Source of the DNA: Bacillota bacterium
Lineage (GTDB): Bacteria > Bacillota > Clostridia > Christensenellales > UMGS416
DNA length: 64,000 nucleotides
NCBI GenBank assembly: GCA_023398815.1
Contig: JAEWRW010000063.1
Location: 62,001 to 126,000, forward strand
Direction of reading: 5' to 3'
Shown: piece by piece, positions 42,159 to 48,547 of the stretch
Numbering within the stretch: position 1 is the first letter of the stretch
Layout of the letters: each line of letters begins with the position of its first letter
Translations under genes and position numbers: made by a program
The notes under the pieces: generated by a model
Database searches by the model: none
What the model was told of the DNA's origin: nothing
Seen by the model: the letters and a program-made list of their open reading frames with translations, nothing else

Positions 42159-42320
42159 CTACCTCTGCTTCACAACGGCGATCATCGCCGTAAGGCGCTC
42201 GGCCTCGTCGGTGTTGCCCGTGTCGAGTGCCTTCGACAGAGCAATGTACAGGCTGTCAAGGGCGACATCGGATGCTCGAATCCTCCTGGTGCTCTCCGAA
42301 ATGGTGTCAAATCCTCTCAT
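42159..42320 (-). CDS. Very small phage protein (53 aa)
   Basis: 53 residues, MRGFDTISESTRRIRASD at the start and a helical middle ALSKALDTGNTDEAER. The ATG overlaps the upstream stop as ATGA and GGAGGT lies 9 bases before it, so it is probably translated. Function unknown. Confidence 0.6.
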   Translation of the reverse strand: MRGFDTISESTRRIRASDVALDSLYIALSKALDTGNTDEAERLTAMIAVVKQR

Positions 42321-42577
42321 CGTTTGCTTACCTCCTCCATAAGCCGCCCACCGGCGACAAGGTCACAGATGTCGTTGAGTGCCATCCTCAGTCCCATCGA
42401 ATACAAGCTGTTGTAGCTGCTGGCCGGGCTGATTCGGCCCCTGATTCTCGACATGGCCTCCTCCAACCCCTCCAGCCTGCCGGCGATCCGTCCGGCCTCA
42501 TAGGCCTTCTGGATGGCCATCCCCTCGTCGCAGTCTCGCGACCTCAACAGCAGGTCACCCAATGTGGTGTCGATCAT
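42317..42577 (-). CDS. Small phage protein
   Basis: 86 residues from ATG 42577, overlapping the upstream stop as ATGA. Helical with KAYEAGRIAGRLEGLEEAMSRIRGR. Unrecognised. Confidence 0.6.
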   Translation of the reverse strand: MIDTTLGDLLLRSRDCDEGMAIQKAYEAGRIAGRLEGLEEAMSRIRGRISPASSYNSLYSMGLRMALNDICDLVAGGRLMEEVSKR

Positions 42578-42879
42578 CCCCCCACCCCCAGCACAAGCGC
42601 ATCGCGCAGCCAAATGGAAGCAAAGGCGAAGGCCACAATGCCGATTACAGCTGCCCAGAACTTGAACCACTCGCGGTCATGGGCGCAGGCACGCAGATAC
42701 TTGGCCTCGATCTCGTCGGCCCACTGCTGGCCAATCGCCCCGATATGCGCCGAACGGGCTGGCCTGAGCTCCTGCTCCTCATAATCGTCCGTCGCTGGGT
42801 TGTAGGTGTAGATCATCGGCGGCTGCCCGGGCACGGCCAGAAGGTCGAGGTCCCTGGGCTTGCACAAAGATTTCATCAT
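42574..42879 (-). CDS. Small phage protein with C-terminal membrane helix
   Basis: 101 residues. The first 70 are soluble, and residues about 72-92 (FWAAVIGIVAFAFASIWL) form a membrane helix, giving a tail-anchored topology. It overlaps the 35-residue membrane peptide gene by 4 bases, suggesting the two are made together. Confidence 0.62.
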   Translation of the reverse strand: MMKSLCKPRDLDLLAVPGQPPMIYTYNPATDDYEEQELRPARSAHIGAIGQQWADEIEAKYLRACAHDREWFKFWAAVIGIVAFAFASIWLRDALVLGVGG

Positions 42880-42983
42880 CGTCTCGACCCTCCAATCACC
42901 AAGGCCATGTATGCCACCCCAGCCACTGCGCCGACCAGTAGGCCGACCAGCGCACCCAACAGAAAAGCATGCAACGGTGTCAT
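42876..42983 (-). CDS. 35-residue membrane peptide
   Basis: Tiny gene with ATG overlapping the upstream stop and its own stop overlapping the next ATG (ATGA on both sides). The product is almost entirely one hydrophobic helix (HAFLLGALVGLLVGAVAGVA) with a basic tail. Size and form resemble small phage membrane peptides; function unknown. Confidence 0.6.
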   Translation of the reverse strand: MTPLHAFLLGALVGLLVGAVAGVAYMALVIGGSRR

Positions 42984-43261
42984 TTGCCCGCCGCCTTTAC
43001 CGCCCGGCGTCTGGCTCTCGGAGTTGTCCCCAGAAAATCGCTGATGCTCTGAATTGTGATGAGGCCGTTGACCTTGGTGAGCTTCCCCTCGGCCACGAGC
43101 TTATGGATGCTGTCTGCCGATTTGTAGCCCAGCCGTTTGGCGGCGTCGATTGGCTTGAGAGCGCCGATGTTGCAGGCGGCCTCCTGGGCGGCCTGCTCTA
43201 TCAGGCGCAGTTGCTCGTCCAGGTTTTCGTGGAGCTGCTGTCGCAGCATGGGCGAAATCAT
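42980..43261 (-). CDS. Phage HTH/excisionase-like protein, first gene of the early block
   Basis: 93 residues from ATG 43261, which has GGGAGGAG upstream. The segment KPIDAAKRLGYKSADSIHKLVAEGKL resembles a MerR/Xis-type winged helix. It may be an excisionase or regulator; this is unproven. It starts the tight run of overlapping early genes. Confidence 0.62.
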   Translation of the reverse strand: MISPMLRQQLHENLDEQLRLIEQAAQEAACNIGALKPIDAAKRLGYKSADSIHKLVAEGKLTKVNGLITIQSISDFLGTTPRARRRAVKAAGK

Positions 43262-43289
43262 TGCGTTTCTCCTCCCTCTTTGGTATGAT
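43261..43289 (+). promoter_or_regulatory. Plus-strand promoter for a short antisense RNA (candidate)
   Basis: -35 TTGCGT (43261-43266), 17-bp spacer, extended -10 TGG-TATGAT (43284-43289). Oriented against the early operon, and no ORF follows before the terminator at 43318. Confidence 0.5.
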
Positions 43290-43295
43290 GGAGGG

Positions 43296-43346
43296 GTGAA
43301 TAGGCCCTCCGTGGTCGCCCCGGCGTTGCAGCGCTGGGGTTTTTTC
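43296..43346 (+). ncRNA. Candidate short RNA antisense to the early-gene leader
   Basis: Predicted transcript of about 50 nt between the promoter at 43261-43289 and a terminator. The terminator is an 8-bp stem (43318-43325 with 43332-43339) followed by six T. It contains no ORF and is complementary to the leader upstream of the first early gene, so it could act like OOP or C4-type phage RNAs. No homology is claimed. Confidence 0.42.
43318..43346 (+). terminator. Intrinsic terminator of the candidate short RNA
   Basis: Stem CCCCGGCG with CGCTGGGG (one G-U pair) and loop TTGCAG, then TTTTTT. Strong by eye. Confidence 0.7.
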
Positions 43347-43352
43347 TGTTCC

Positions 43353-43381
43353 TTGCCTCGCCTCAATCAAAATGCTAAAAT
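43353..43381 (+). promoter_or_regulatory. Promoter of the plus-strand zinc-ribbon gene
   Basis: -35 TTGCCT (43353-43358), 17-bp spacer, -10 TAAAAT (43376-43381); about 24 bases before the ATG at 43405. Confidence 0.55.
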
Positions 43382-43404
43382 CAAGCAAAAGCGAGGTGCT
43401 CTTT

Positions 43405-43608
43405 ATGCCAAAAGATGAGCTAATTGAGGTCTACTGCCCAGAGTGCGATTTCTTGTATGTCCTCTCGGTCAGATCCTTGCACGAGAAGCCCGAACTCTAT
43501 TGCCGTTTTTGTGACAAAACCTTCCCGATTCACATCCACGATCGGCTGCGGTGGAGAGAGCCCACCGGAAAACTCAAGGCTTTGATCCAAAGGCAATCTG
43601 ACAAGTAG
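43405..43608 (+). CDS. Small zinc-ribbon protein on the lysogeny strand
   Basis: 67 residues with CPECDF and CRFCDKTF, a four-cysteine zinc ribbon (about 11-33), then a basic end. GAGGTG precedes ATG 43405. It has its own promoter and lies opposite to the early genes, with the CI side, so it may be expressed in the lysogen. Function unknown. Confidence 0.7.
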   Translation: MPKDELIEVYCPECDFLYVLSVRSLHEKPELYCRFCDKTFPIHIHDRLRWREPTGKLKALIQRQSDK

Positions 43609-43609
43609 C

Positions 43610-43708
43610 TTACTTTTTTCTCACCCAGATGGTGTAAAGGTGTATAACGGTTTTCCCGTCACTCCCTTTGGTGATGTTGGCTCGTGTTGCCTTCCTGAGC
43701 TTAGCCAC
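43610..43708 (-). CDS. 32-residue peptide after the Cro-like gene
   Basis: GTG start at 43708 with AGGAGG nine bases before it. The product begins (V)AKLRKATRANITKG and ends IWVRKK, basic. It follows the cro-like stop by 16 bases and converges with the zinc-ribbon gene. Translation is plausible but unproven. Confidence 0.5.
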   Translation of the reverse strand: MAKLRKATRANITKGSDGKTVIHLYTIWVRKK

Positions 43709-43724
43709 TATACCCTACCTCCTT

Positions 43725-43922
43725 TTAGCTGGCCTGCCCGGCACCAGCCAGCAGTTCGTCCACCGTGCAGCTGAACAGTTTTGCCAGTTCCATCAGCTTG
43801 TCGGCACGCGGCAGGCTCTTTCCTGTTTCCCACATGGCCACAGTTGATCGCTTTACGCCCATACGCTTTGCAAGCGTCTCCTGTGTCATCTCAATTGACT
43901 CTCTCCTGCTCTTGAAATCCAA
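43725..43922 (-). CDS. Cro-like HTH repressor
   Basis: 65-residue XRE-family regulator with a TTG start at 43922, chosen because AGGAGG sits 7 bases before it; the upstream ATGs lie in the promoter. The HTH reads MTQETLAKRMGVKRSTVAMWETGKSLPRADKL, close to that of the CI-like repressor (both contain RSTVAMWETG). It is the first gene from PR and is expected to favour lytic growth. Confidence 0.82.
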   Translation of the reverse strand: MDFKSRRESIEMTQETLAKRMGVKRSTVAMWETGKSLPRADKLMELAKLFSCTVDELLAGAGQAS

Positions 43923-43934
43923 TTTCCGGCCTCC

Positions 43935-44034
43935 TGTCAAGCTGGTTGACATCATAATAAATCCAAGTTGCGCATATGTCAATACTCTTGACAATATATT
44001 CTTTACATTTCCTTGTGTGTCAATTAAATTGACC
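43935..44034. promoter_or_regulatory. Three operators of the CI/Cro switch
   Basis: Three 17-bp near-palindromes TGTCAA-N5-TTGAC(A/C): 43935-43951, 43977-43993 and 44018-44034. Spacing is 42 and 41 bp, about four helical turns, so bound dimers would face the same side. O2 contains the PR -35 and O3 lies between the PRM -35 and -10. Confidence 0.8.
43954..43982 (-). promoter_or_regulatory. PR-type early promoter
   Basis: Minus-strand -35 TTGACA (43982-43977), 17-bp spacer, -10 TATTAT (43959-43954). The -35 is one half-site of operator O2, so repressor binding should exclude polymerase. Confidence 0.78.
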
Positions 44035-44041
44035 TTATACT
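44013..44041 (+). promoter_or_regulatory. PRM-type promoter of the CI gene
   Basis: -35 TTGTGT (44013-44018), 17-bp spacer, -10 TATACT (44036-44041), about 18 bases before ATG 44060. Operator O3 fills the spacer, suggesting autorepression at high CI levels. Confidence 0.7.
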
Positions 44042-44059
44042 CGAATCAAGGAGATAACC

Positions 44060-44665
44060 ATGAAGAATTTGCGGAGTTTGCGTAAAGAAAACAAGATGAG
44101 CCAACAAGCGCTTGCTGATAAACTGTCCGTCTCGCGATCAACCGTAGCAATGTGGGAGACTGGCGGAAGTCAGCCGGATAACGCATCTTTACATGCGATG
44201 GCTGATTTTTTCGGGGTGAGTGTTGACTTTTTGCTTGACCGCGAACCGCTCATAAAAGCCCCATCCAAAGGTGTCTGGATCAACGTCCTGGGCGATGTGG
44301 CCGCCGGCACTCCCATTGAGGCCATCGAGGACATCGTGGATCAGGAGGAAATCCCCCTGGACATGGCAGCACAGGGGGAGCACTTCGGGTTGCGCATCCG
44401 GGGCGACTCGATGGAGCCGAAGATCTCCGATGGCGATGTCGTCATCGTGCGCCGACAGACCGATGTTGAGGATGGCAATGTGGCCGTTGTCCTCGTCAAT
44501 GGGGATTCTGCCACCGTGAAGCGCATCCGCAAACGCACCGACGGCATCCTGCTGATCCCGTTCAACCAGATGTATGAGCCCACATTTTACTCCAATGCCG
44601 AGATCCAGTCCCTCCCGGTTGTGGTGCTCGGCAAGGTGGTCGAGTTGAGGGCCAAATTCGAATGA
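44060..44665 (+). CDS. CI-like repressor with LexA/S24 autocleavage domain
   Basis: 201-residue lysogeny repressor. XRE-type HTH at 12-40 (NKMSQQALADKLSVSRSTVAMWETG). The C-terminal S24 domain has the cleavage site Ala82-Gly83 (DVAAGTP), nucleophile Ser117 (GDSMEP) and Lys154 (TVKR). RecA-stimulated self-cleavage is expected to cause SOS induction. GGAG precedes ATG 44060. Confidence 0.93.
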   Translation: MKNLRSLRKENKMSQQALADKLSVSRSTVAMWETGGSQPDNASLHAMADFFGVSVDFLLDREPLIKAPSKGVWINVLGDVAAGTPIEAIEDIVDQEEIPLDMAAQGEHFGLRIRGDSMEPKISDGDVVIVRRQTDVEDGNVAVVLVNGDSATVKRIRKRTDGILLIPFNQMYEPTFYSNAEIQSLPVVVLGKVVELRAKFE

Positions 44666-44713
44666 AGCAATCACCACGCATGGCGTGATGAAATAAGCAA
44701 GGAGGTTTATAAC

Positions 44714-44941
44714 ATGGCCAGGAAAAAGGGCATCAAAATTCCCGGTGTGTCCTTCAGCGCAAAGCGTGCTCTCGGCGTCACTTCTGCCAAAAGGAAGATC
44801 AGTCGGGCTACTGGCATCCCGATGAGCAAAGCCGCCCGGCAGCGCAAGGCTGGTCAGCTCATGGGGTGCGGCATCTATGTGTTTGGGCCGCTGGCAGCTG
44901 TCGTGTTGGCTGTCGCTCTACTGCTGGTATGGGTCGTATGA
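44714..44941 (+). CDS. Small basic membrane protein of the lysogeny module
   Basis: 75 residues. The first 48 are very basic (KRALGVTSAKRKISRATGI), then one membrane helix (about 55-75: VFGPLAAVVLAVALLLVWV). AAGGAGG precedes ATG 44714. Between repressor and integrase it is probably expressed in the lysogen; an exclusion role is possible but unproven. Confidence 0.65.
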   Translation: MARKKGIKIPGVSFSAKRALGVTSAKRKISRATGIPMSKAARQRKAGQLMGCGIYVFGPLAAVVLAVALLLVWVV

Positions 44942-44955
44942 AAGGAAGTGCCTAG

Positions 44956-46086
44956 TTGCCTACGAAACAAAAGGATGGACGCTACCGCACCAGGATTGTT
45001 GTCGGCCATATGGCCGACGGTAAGCCTGTCGTGAAGTACGCCTCCGGAAAAACGAAAAAAGAGCTGGCAGAGAATGTCGCCAGAATCAAAGAGGAAGAGA
45101 TGGGTGTACGCCCTGTGCAGCGCCGAGACATCACTCTAAAGGAGTTCGGTGCCATCTGGTATGAGGCATATAAGGCCCCCCACCTCCGCGCCTCAACCGC
45201 CGGAATGTATGAGTACATCCTGGACGCACACATCTACCCGGCCCTTGGTGCCAGGCAGCTCAGGGCGATCACACCGGTAGAGCTGCAGCTGTTCGTCAAC
45301 ACCTTCTCCGGACGCTCCGTCTCCCTGATAAACAAGGTGGTGCTCACTCTGCGTCAGCTCTTTAAAAGGGCCCAATTGGATGGCTTGGTGGATCGTGACC
45401 CCATGCTCGGCACCATCGTGCCCAAAGGCACCCAGGAGCCAAAGCGTGCGCTTACCATGGAGGAGCGGGCGGCCATAGAGCAGACCGGCACCACACATCC
45501 CGAGGGACTGCTGCTCCTGCTGCTATACTATGCCGGCCTGCGCCGCGGTGAAGCCGTCGGCCTTCAGTGGGGTGACATCGACTTCGACGCCGGCTTGATC
45601 CGAGTGCAGCGACAGATCTCCTATGTGAGCGGTGTTGCCCACCTCCAGGAGCCAAAGACCCTTGCGGGCAAGCGGGCCGTTCCCCTACTGAAACCGCTGC
45701 GTGACGCACTGTGGCCGTGCAGGGGCCTCCCTGGCACGTTTGTCCTGACTGCCCCGAAGACTGGAGGCTTCCTCCCCCACCCCACGTTTATGAAGCGCTG
45801 GGCGCGGTTGATCGAGGCTGCAGGGACACCAGAAGTCACACCGCACATGCTTCGTCACAACTTCGCAACCGTGGCCTATGAAGCTGGTATCAATGAGCTC
45901 GAAGCCACGCGCATCCTAGGGCATGAGGACTACAAAACCACGGCGAACATCTACACACACCTGCGAGAAGACAAGCCGCAGCAGTCCGCAAAGAAGTTGG
46001 AGAAGGCCTTTGCCAACAAGGGTCAAAAAAAGAATGTTGCCAAAATGTTGCCGGGCGGTATGCATGGGGTACCTGCGGATGAATAA
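44956..46086 (+). CDS. int: Prophage tyrosine integrase
   Basis: 376-residue integrase with a TTG start. The N-terminal part holds an AP2-like arm-binding domain (KDGRYRTRIVVGHMADGKP) and a SAM-like core-binding domain (about 58-150). Catalytic residues are R196/R197 (AGLRRGEA), H-M-L-R at 297-300, H323 (LGHEDYKTTA) and Tyr333 (NIYTH). The stop lies 7 bases before the att repeat, the usual position for int next to attP. Confidence 0.95.
   Translation: MPTKQKDGRYRTRIVVGHMADGKPVVKYASGKTKKELAENVARIKEEEMGVRPVQRRDITLKEFGAIWYEAYKAPHLRASTAGMYEYILDAHIYPALGARQLRAITPVELQLFVNTFSGRSVSLINKVVLTLRQLFKRAQLDGLVDRDPMLGTIVPKGTQEPKRALTMEERAAIEQTGTTHPEGLLLLLLYYAGLRRGEAVGLQWGDIDFDAGLIRVQRQISYVSGVAHLQEPKTLAGKRAVPLLKPLRDALWPCRGLPGTFVLTAPKTGGFLPHPTFMKRWARLIEAAGTPEVTPHMLRHNFATVAYEAGINELEATRILGHEDYKTTANIYTHLREDKPQQSAKKLEKAFANKGQKKNVAKMLPGGMHGVPADE
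46034..46053 (+). repeat. Candidate integrase arm-type sites, right end
   Basis: Direct copies of ATGTTGCC(A/G) at 46034-46042 and 46045-46053, again 11 bp apart, within the last codons of int and about 60 bp from the att core. Confidence 0.5.
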
Positions 46087-46092
46087 GAAAAC

Positions 46093-46169
46093 CCCCAGCA
46101 ACCGCATGGTCACTGGGGTTTCCGTGGTGGGCCTTCAGGGGCTCGAACCCTGGACACCCTGATTAAGAG
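46093..46169. repeat. Right prophage attachment site (attR)
   Basis: Counterpart of 10710-10786: 57 identical bases (46113-46169) plus 18 of the preceding 20. It covers the 3' part of the intact tRNA-Lys(CTT) gene and a terminator-like arm. Confidence 0.9.
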
Positions 46170-46200
46170 TCAGGTGCTCTACCAACTGAGCTAAAAGCCC
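46125..46200 (-). tRNA. tRNA-Lys(CTT), integration target
   Basis: 76-base cloverleaf: acceptor GGGCTTT/AAGGCCC, anticodon loop CTCTTAA (anticodon CTT), T loop TTCGAGC, encoded CCA. Its 3' part is supplied by the prophage att repeat. Last gene of the eight-tRNA cluster. Confidence 0.95.
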
Positions 46201-46208
46201 ACGGATAC

Positions 46209-46282
46209 TGGAGCGGGTGATGGGAATCGAACCCACGCAAGTAGCTTGGAAGGCTACTGTTCTACCATTGAACTACACCCGC
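46209..46282 (-). tRNA. tRNA-Gly(TCC)
   Basis: 74 bases, acceptor GCGGGTG/CACCCGC, anticodon loop CTTCCAA (TCC), encoded CCA. Confidence 0.95.
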
Positions 46283-46307
46283 AAAACTACACCCGCAATA
46301 TTTAGAT

Positions 46308-46383
46308 TGGAGCGGGAAACGGGATTCGAACCCGCAACCTTCGCCATGGCAAGGCGACGCTCTAGCCGTTGAGCTATTCCCGC
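46308..46383 (-). tRNA. tRNA-Gly(GCC)
   Basis: 76 bases, acceptor GCGGGAA/TTCCCGC, anticodon loop TTGCCAT (GCC), encoded CCA. Confidence 0.95.
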
Positions 46384-46393
46384 GTAAGTTTCC

Positions 46394-46478
46394 TGGTGCG
46401 GGCGACGAGACTTGAACTCACACGCCCTAAGGCACTGGATCCTAAGTCCAGCGCGTCTGCCAATTCCGCCACGCCCGC
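46394..46478 (-). tRNA. tRNA-Leu(TAG)
   Basis: 85 bases with long variable arm, anticodon loop CTTAGGA (TAG), encoded CCA. Confidence 0.95.
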
Positions 46479-46482
46479 AGGT

Positions 46483-46558
46483 TGGTGACCCATCGGAGAC
46501 TCGAACCCCGGACAACCTGATTAAAAGTCAGGTGCTCTACCGACTGAGCTAATGGGTC
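46483..46558 (-). tRNA. tRNA-Lys(TTT)
   Basis: 76 bases, acceptor GACCCAT/ATGGGTC, anticodon loop CTTTTAA (TTT), encoded CCA. Confidence 0.95.
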
Positions 46559-46610
46559 AAGTGGATGCTGGGCTGACCGCAAGTACGACTTGCTGCTCGC
46601 CCATGCGTCC

Positions 46611-46685
46611 TGGCTGGGGTGGCAGGGGTCGAACCTACGAATGCGGGAGTCAAAGTCCCGTGCCTTACCACTTGGCTACACCCCA
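46611..46685 (-). tRNA. tRNA-Gln(TTG)
   Basis: 75 bases, acceptor TGGGGTG/CACCCCA, anticodon loop CTTTGAC (TTG), encoded CCA. Confidence 0.95.
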
Positions 46686-46694
46686 ACAAAAGTA

Positions 46695-46771
46695 TGGGGT
46701 GAATAGTGGGGCTCGAACCCACGACCTCCAGGGCCACAACCTGGCGCTCTAACCTACTGAGCTATATCCAC
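46695..46771 (-). tRNA. tRNA-His(GTG)
   Basis: Anticodon loop TTGTGGC (GTG), discriminator C and an encoded G at -1 (46772), the histidine identity pair; encoded CCA. Confidence 0.95.
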
Positions 46772-46776
46772 CACGA

Positions 46777-46853
<77 letters not shown>

Positions 46854-46902
46854 TCGCCGCTGTGCTCAGCCTATGAGTGGCTTTCATTGCTGACGGTGTT
46901 TT

Positions 46903-46931
46903 ATGTTACCACAACCCATCCGTCCTGTCAA
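46903..46931 (-). promoter_or_regulatory. tRNA-operon promoter P2
   Basis: -35 TTGACA (46931-46926), 17-bp spacer, -10 TAACAT (46908-46903), about 50 bases before tRNA-Arg. Confidence 0.65.
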
Positions 46932-46962
46932 CAGCCACCTGGGGTGCCGCCGAGCAGAACTT

Positions 46963-46991
46963 AGTATAACAACGTCGCGTCCGTTTGTCAA
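46963..46991 (-). promoter_or_regulatory. tRNA-operon promoter P1
   Basis: -35 TTGACA (46991-46986), 17-bp spacer, -10 TATACT (46968-46963). The -35 overlaps the stop codon of the upstream MFS gene, so the tRNA operon starts directly at its end. Confidence 0.7.
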
Positions 46992-48277
46992 TCGGTTGTT
47001 TCAACGGCCGTAGTGGTTGATTCGCCGACCGAATGGTGGTAACGCCACGCCATGAGCACCGCCGCCAGCACATAGAAAACCGCCGACGCCACAAAGGGCA
47101 GCCGGCCATCGAGCTTGAAGAGCAGCCCACCCAGCCAGCCAAAGGGCGCCGTCGCCAGCAGGATGAGCGACGAGAGGATCGCCGTCATGTTGGCACGCTT
47201 GTCGTTGTCGATGCTGGCGTGGCCCAGGCCGTCAATGAACGGCTGCGCCACCGCCGTGCCCACGGAGGTGAGTACCACGCTCAGCACCAGCGATACCACC
47301 TCCAGCACCCGCCCCGGCCACACCGGGGCCAGCAGCAGGAACCCCGCCGCGCACAGCGCCAACCCCCAGGTCAGCGGCCGCTTGGGTGGGCGGGCCTGGA
47401 TGTGGGGAATGACCAGGAAATAGACCGCCAGCATAACCGCCGACGTGGCCAACGAATAGAACCCAATGGACGCCGCGCCGAATCCCAGGGTCTCGGTCAG
47501 CAGCAGGGAGATGAACGACCCGCGCACCGTCAGTGCCATATTATAGACCGCCGTCAGGAGGAATAGGAACCGCAGCTTGGGCGCGCGCCAGATCTCCACC
47601 GCCGTACGGCTGAGCTCCCGCAGCTGGCCGGGCAGCGACTCCTGCCGGGATTGGGCCATCCGCACCCGGCCCACCGACGTCTCCTTGGTCAGGATGTGGC
47701 GCAGGATGAACATGCCGGTGAACACCACGAAAGCCGCGCCCAGCAGCCACCGCATGGCCACGATGAGGTTGGCCTGCACAAACACCGCCGCCGCCGGCGA
47801 GAAGAACCCTGACAGCAGGCCCGCCACCGTGATCCAGGAGAAGAGCGTCACCAGCAGGTCCTTCTCGGTGTCCTCCACCATTAGGCACGTCCAGGACACC
47901 ACCACGATGCGGTTGATGGCCTGCAGCACCGCCGCCACCAGGAAGACCCAAAAGTTGTGTGCCACCATCCACAGCAGCACCGCCAGCGACCAACTGAGCA
48001 GGTCAAAAATGAGTGTCGTCCAACGCCGCCCCAGACGATCGGTGATGGGGGCCGCGACGATGCTAAAGACAAACTGACACAGCAGGCCCACCGTCGTCAG
48101 CAGGCCAATCTGCACCTCGCTGCACCCCAGCTGGCTCATGTACACATAGAGGAAGGGGTTAAAGAGGTTGTAAACAATGCCAAAGAGGGGCTCCATCAGG
48201 AGCATATTCCAGGCATTGTGGTTGCTCCGGATGCGCCGCAGCAACAGTCGGTTGCCGCCCTCCGTTCTGGATACCAT
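46988..48277 (-). CDS. MFS transporter
   Basis: 429-residue major facilitator protein with about 12 hydrophobic segments. The MFS loop motif is present as APITDRLGRRWTTL between helices 2 and 3. ATG 48277 is chosen over an upstream in-frame ATG because GGGAGGGGTG precedes it. The substrate is not predictable; it follows another MFS gene on the same strand but is separated by a hairpin and about 270 bases. Confidence 0.85.
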   Translation of the reverse strand: MVSRTEGGNRLLLRRIRSNHNAWNMLLMEPLFGIVYNLFNPFLYVYMSQLGCSEVQIGLLTTVGLLCQFVFSIVAAPITDRLGRRWTTLIFDLLSWSLAVLLWMVAHNFWVFLVAAVLQAINRIVVVSWTCLMVEDTEKDLLVTLFSWITVAGLLSGFFSPAAAVFVQANLIVAMRWLLGAAFVVFTGMFILRHILTKETSVGRVRMAQSRQESLPGQLRELSRTAVEIWRAPKLRFLFLLTAVYNMALTVRGSFISLLLTETLGFGAASIGFYSLATSAVMLAVYFLVIPHIQARPPKRPLTWGLALCAAGFLLLAPVWPGRVLEVVSLVLSVVLTSVGTAVAQPFIDGLGHASIDNDKRANMTAILSSLILLATAPFGWLGGLLFKLDGRLPFVASAVFYVLAAVLMAWRYHHSVGESTTTAVETTD

Positions 48278-48484
48278 GTGCACACCCCTCCCCATTGCGA
48301 TAAAAAAACGCACAGACCTTGCGGCCTGAACGCTCAATCCGGCTTCCCGTTTGATTCCATCCCATTATACAGGACAATGGGGAAGCGCGCCAGAGGGCTT
48401 GCCCCCTGCCGTGGCGCAAACCGTCCAGACAAGTCGGCTTGCAAGAGCTGTACACTGCCAAAGGCCTGGGTGCGACAGCAGGCA

Positions 48485-48519
48485 CACGAAGGGCCGCAGC
48501 AATGCTGCGGCCCTTCGTG
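48485..48519. terminator. Perfect 16-bp hairpin between the MFS genes
   Basis: CACGAAGGGCCGCAGC (48485-48500) pairs exactly with 48504-48519 around an AAT loop, about 30 bases after the stop at 48548 (minus direction). There is no T-run, so it is a terminator or mRNA-stabilising element. Confidence 0.55.
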
Positions 48520-48547
48520 CAATGAATCAACCCAATCATACTCGGCG

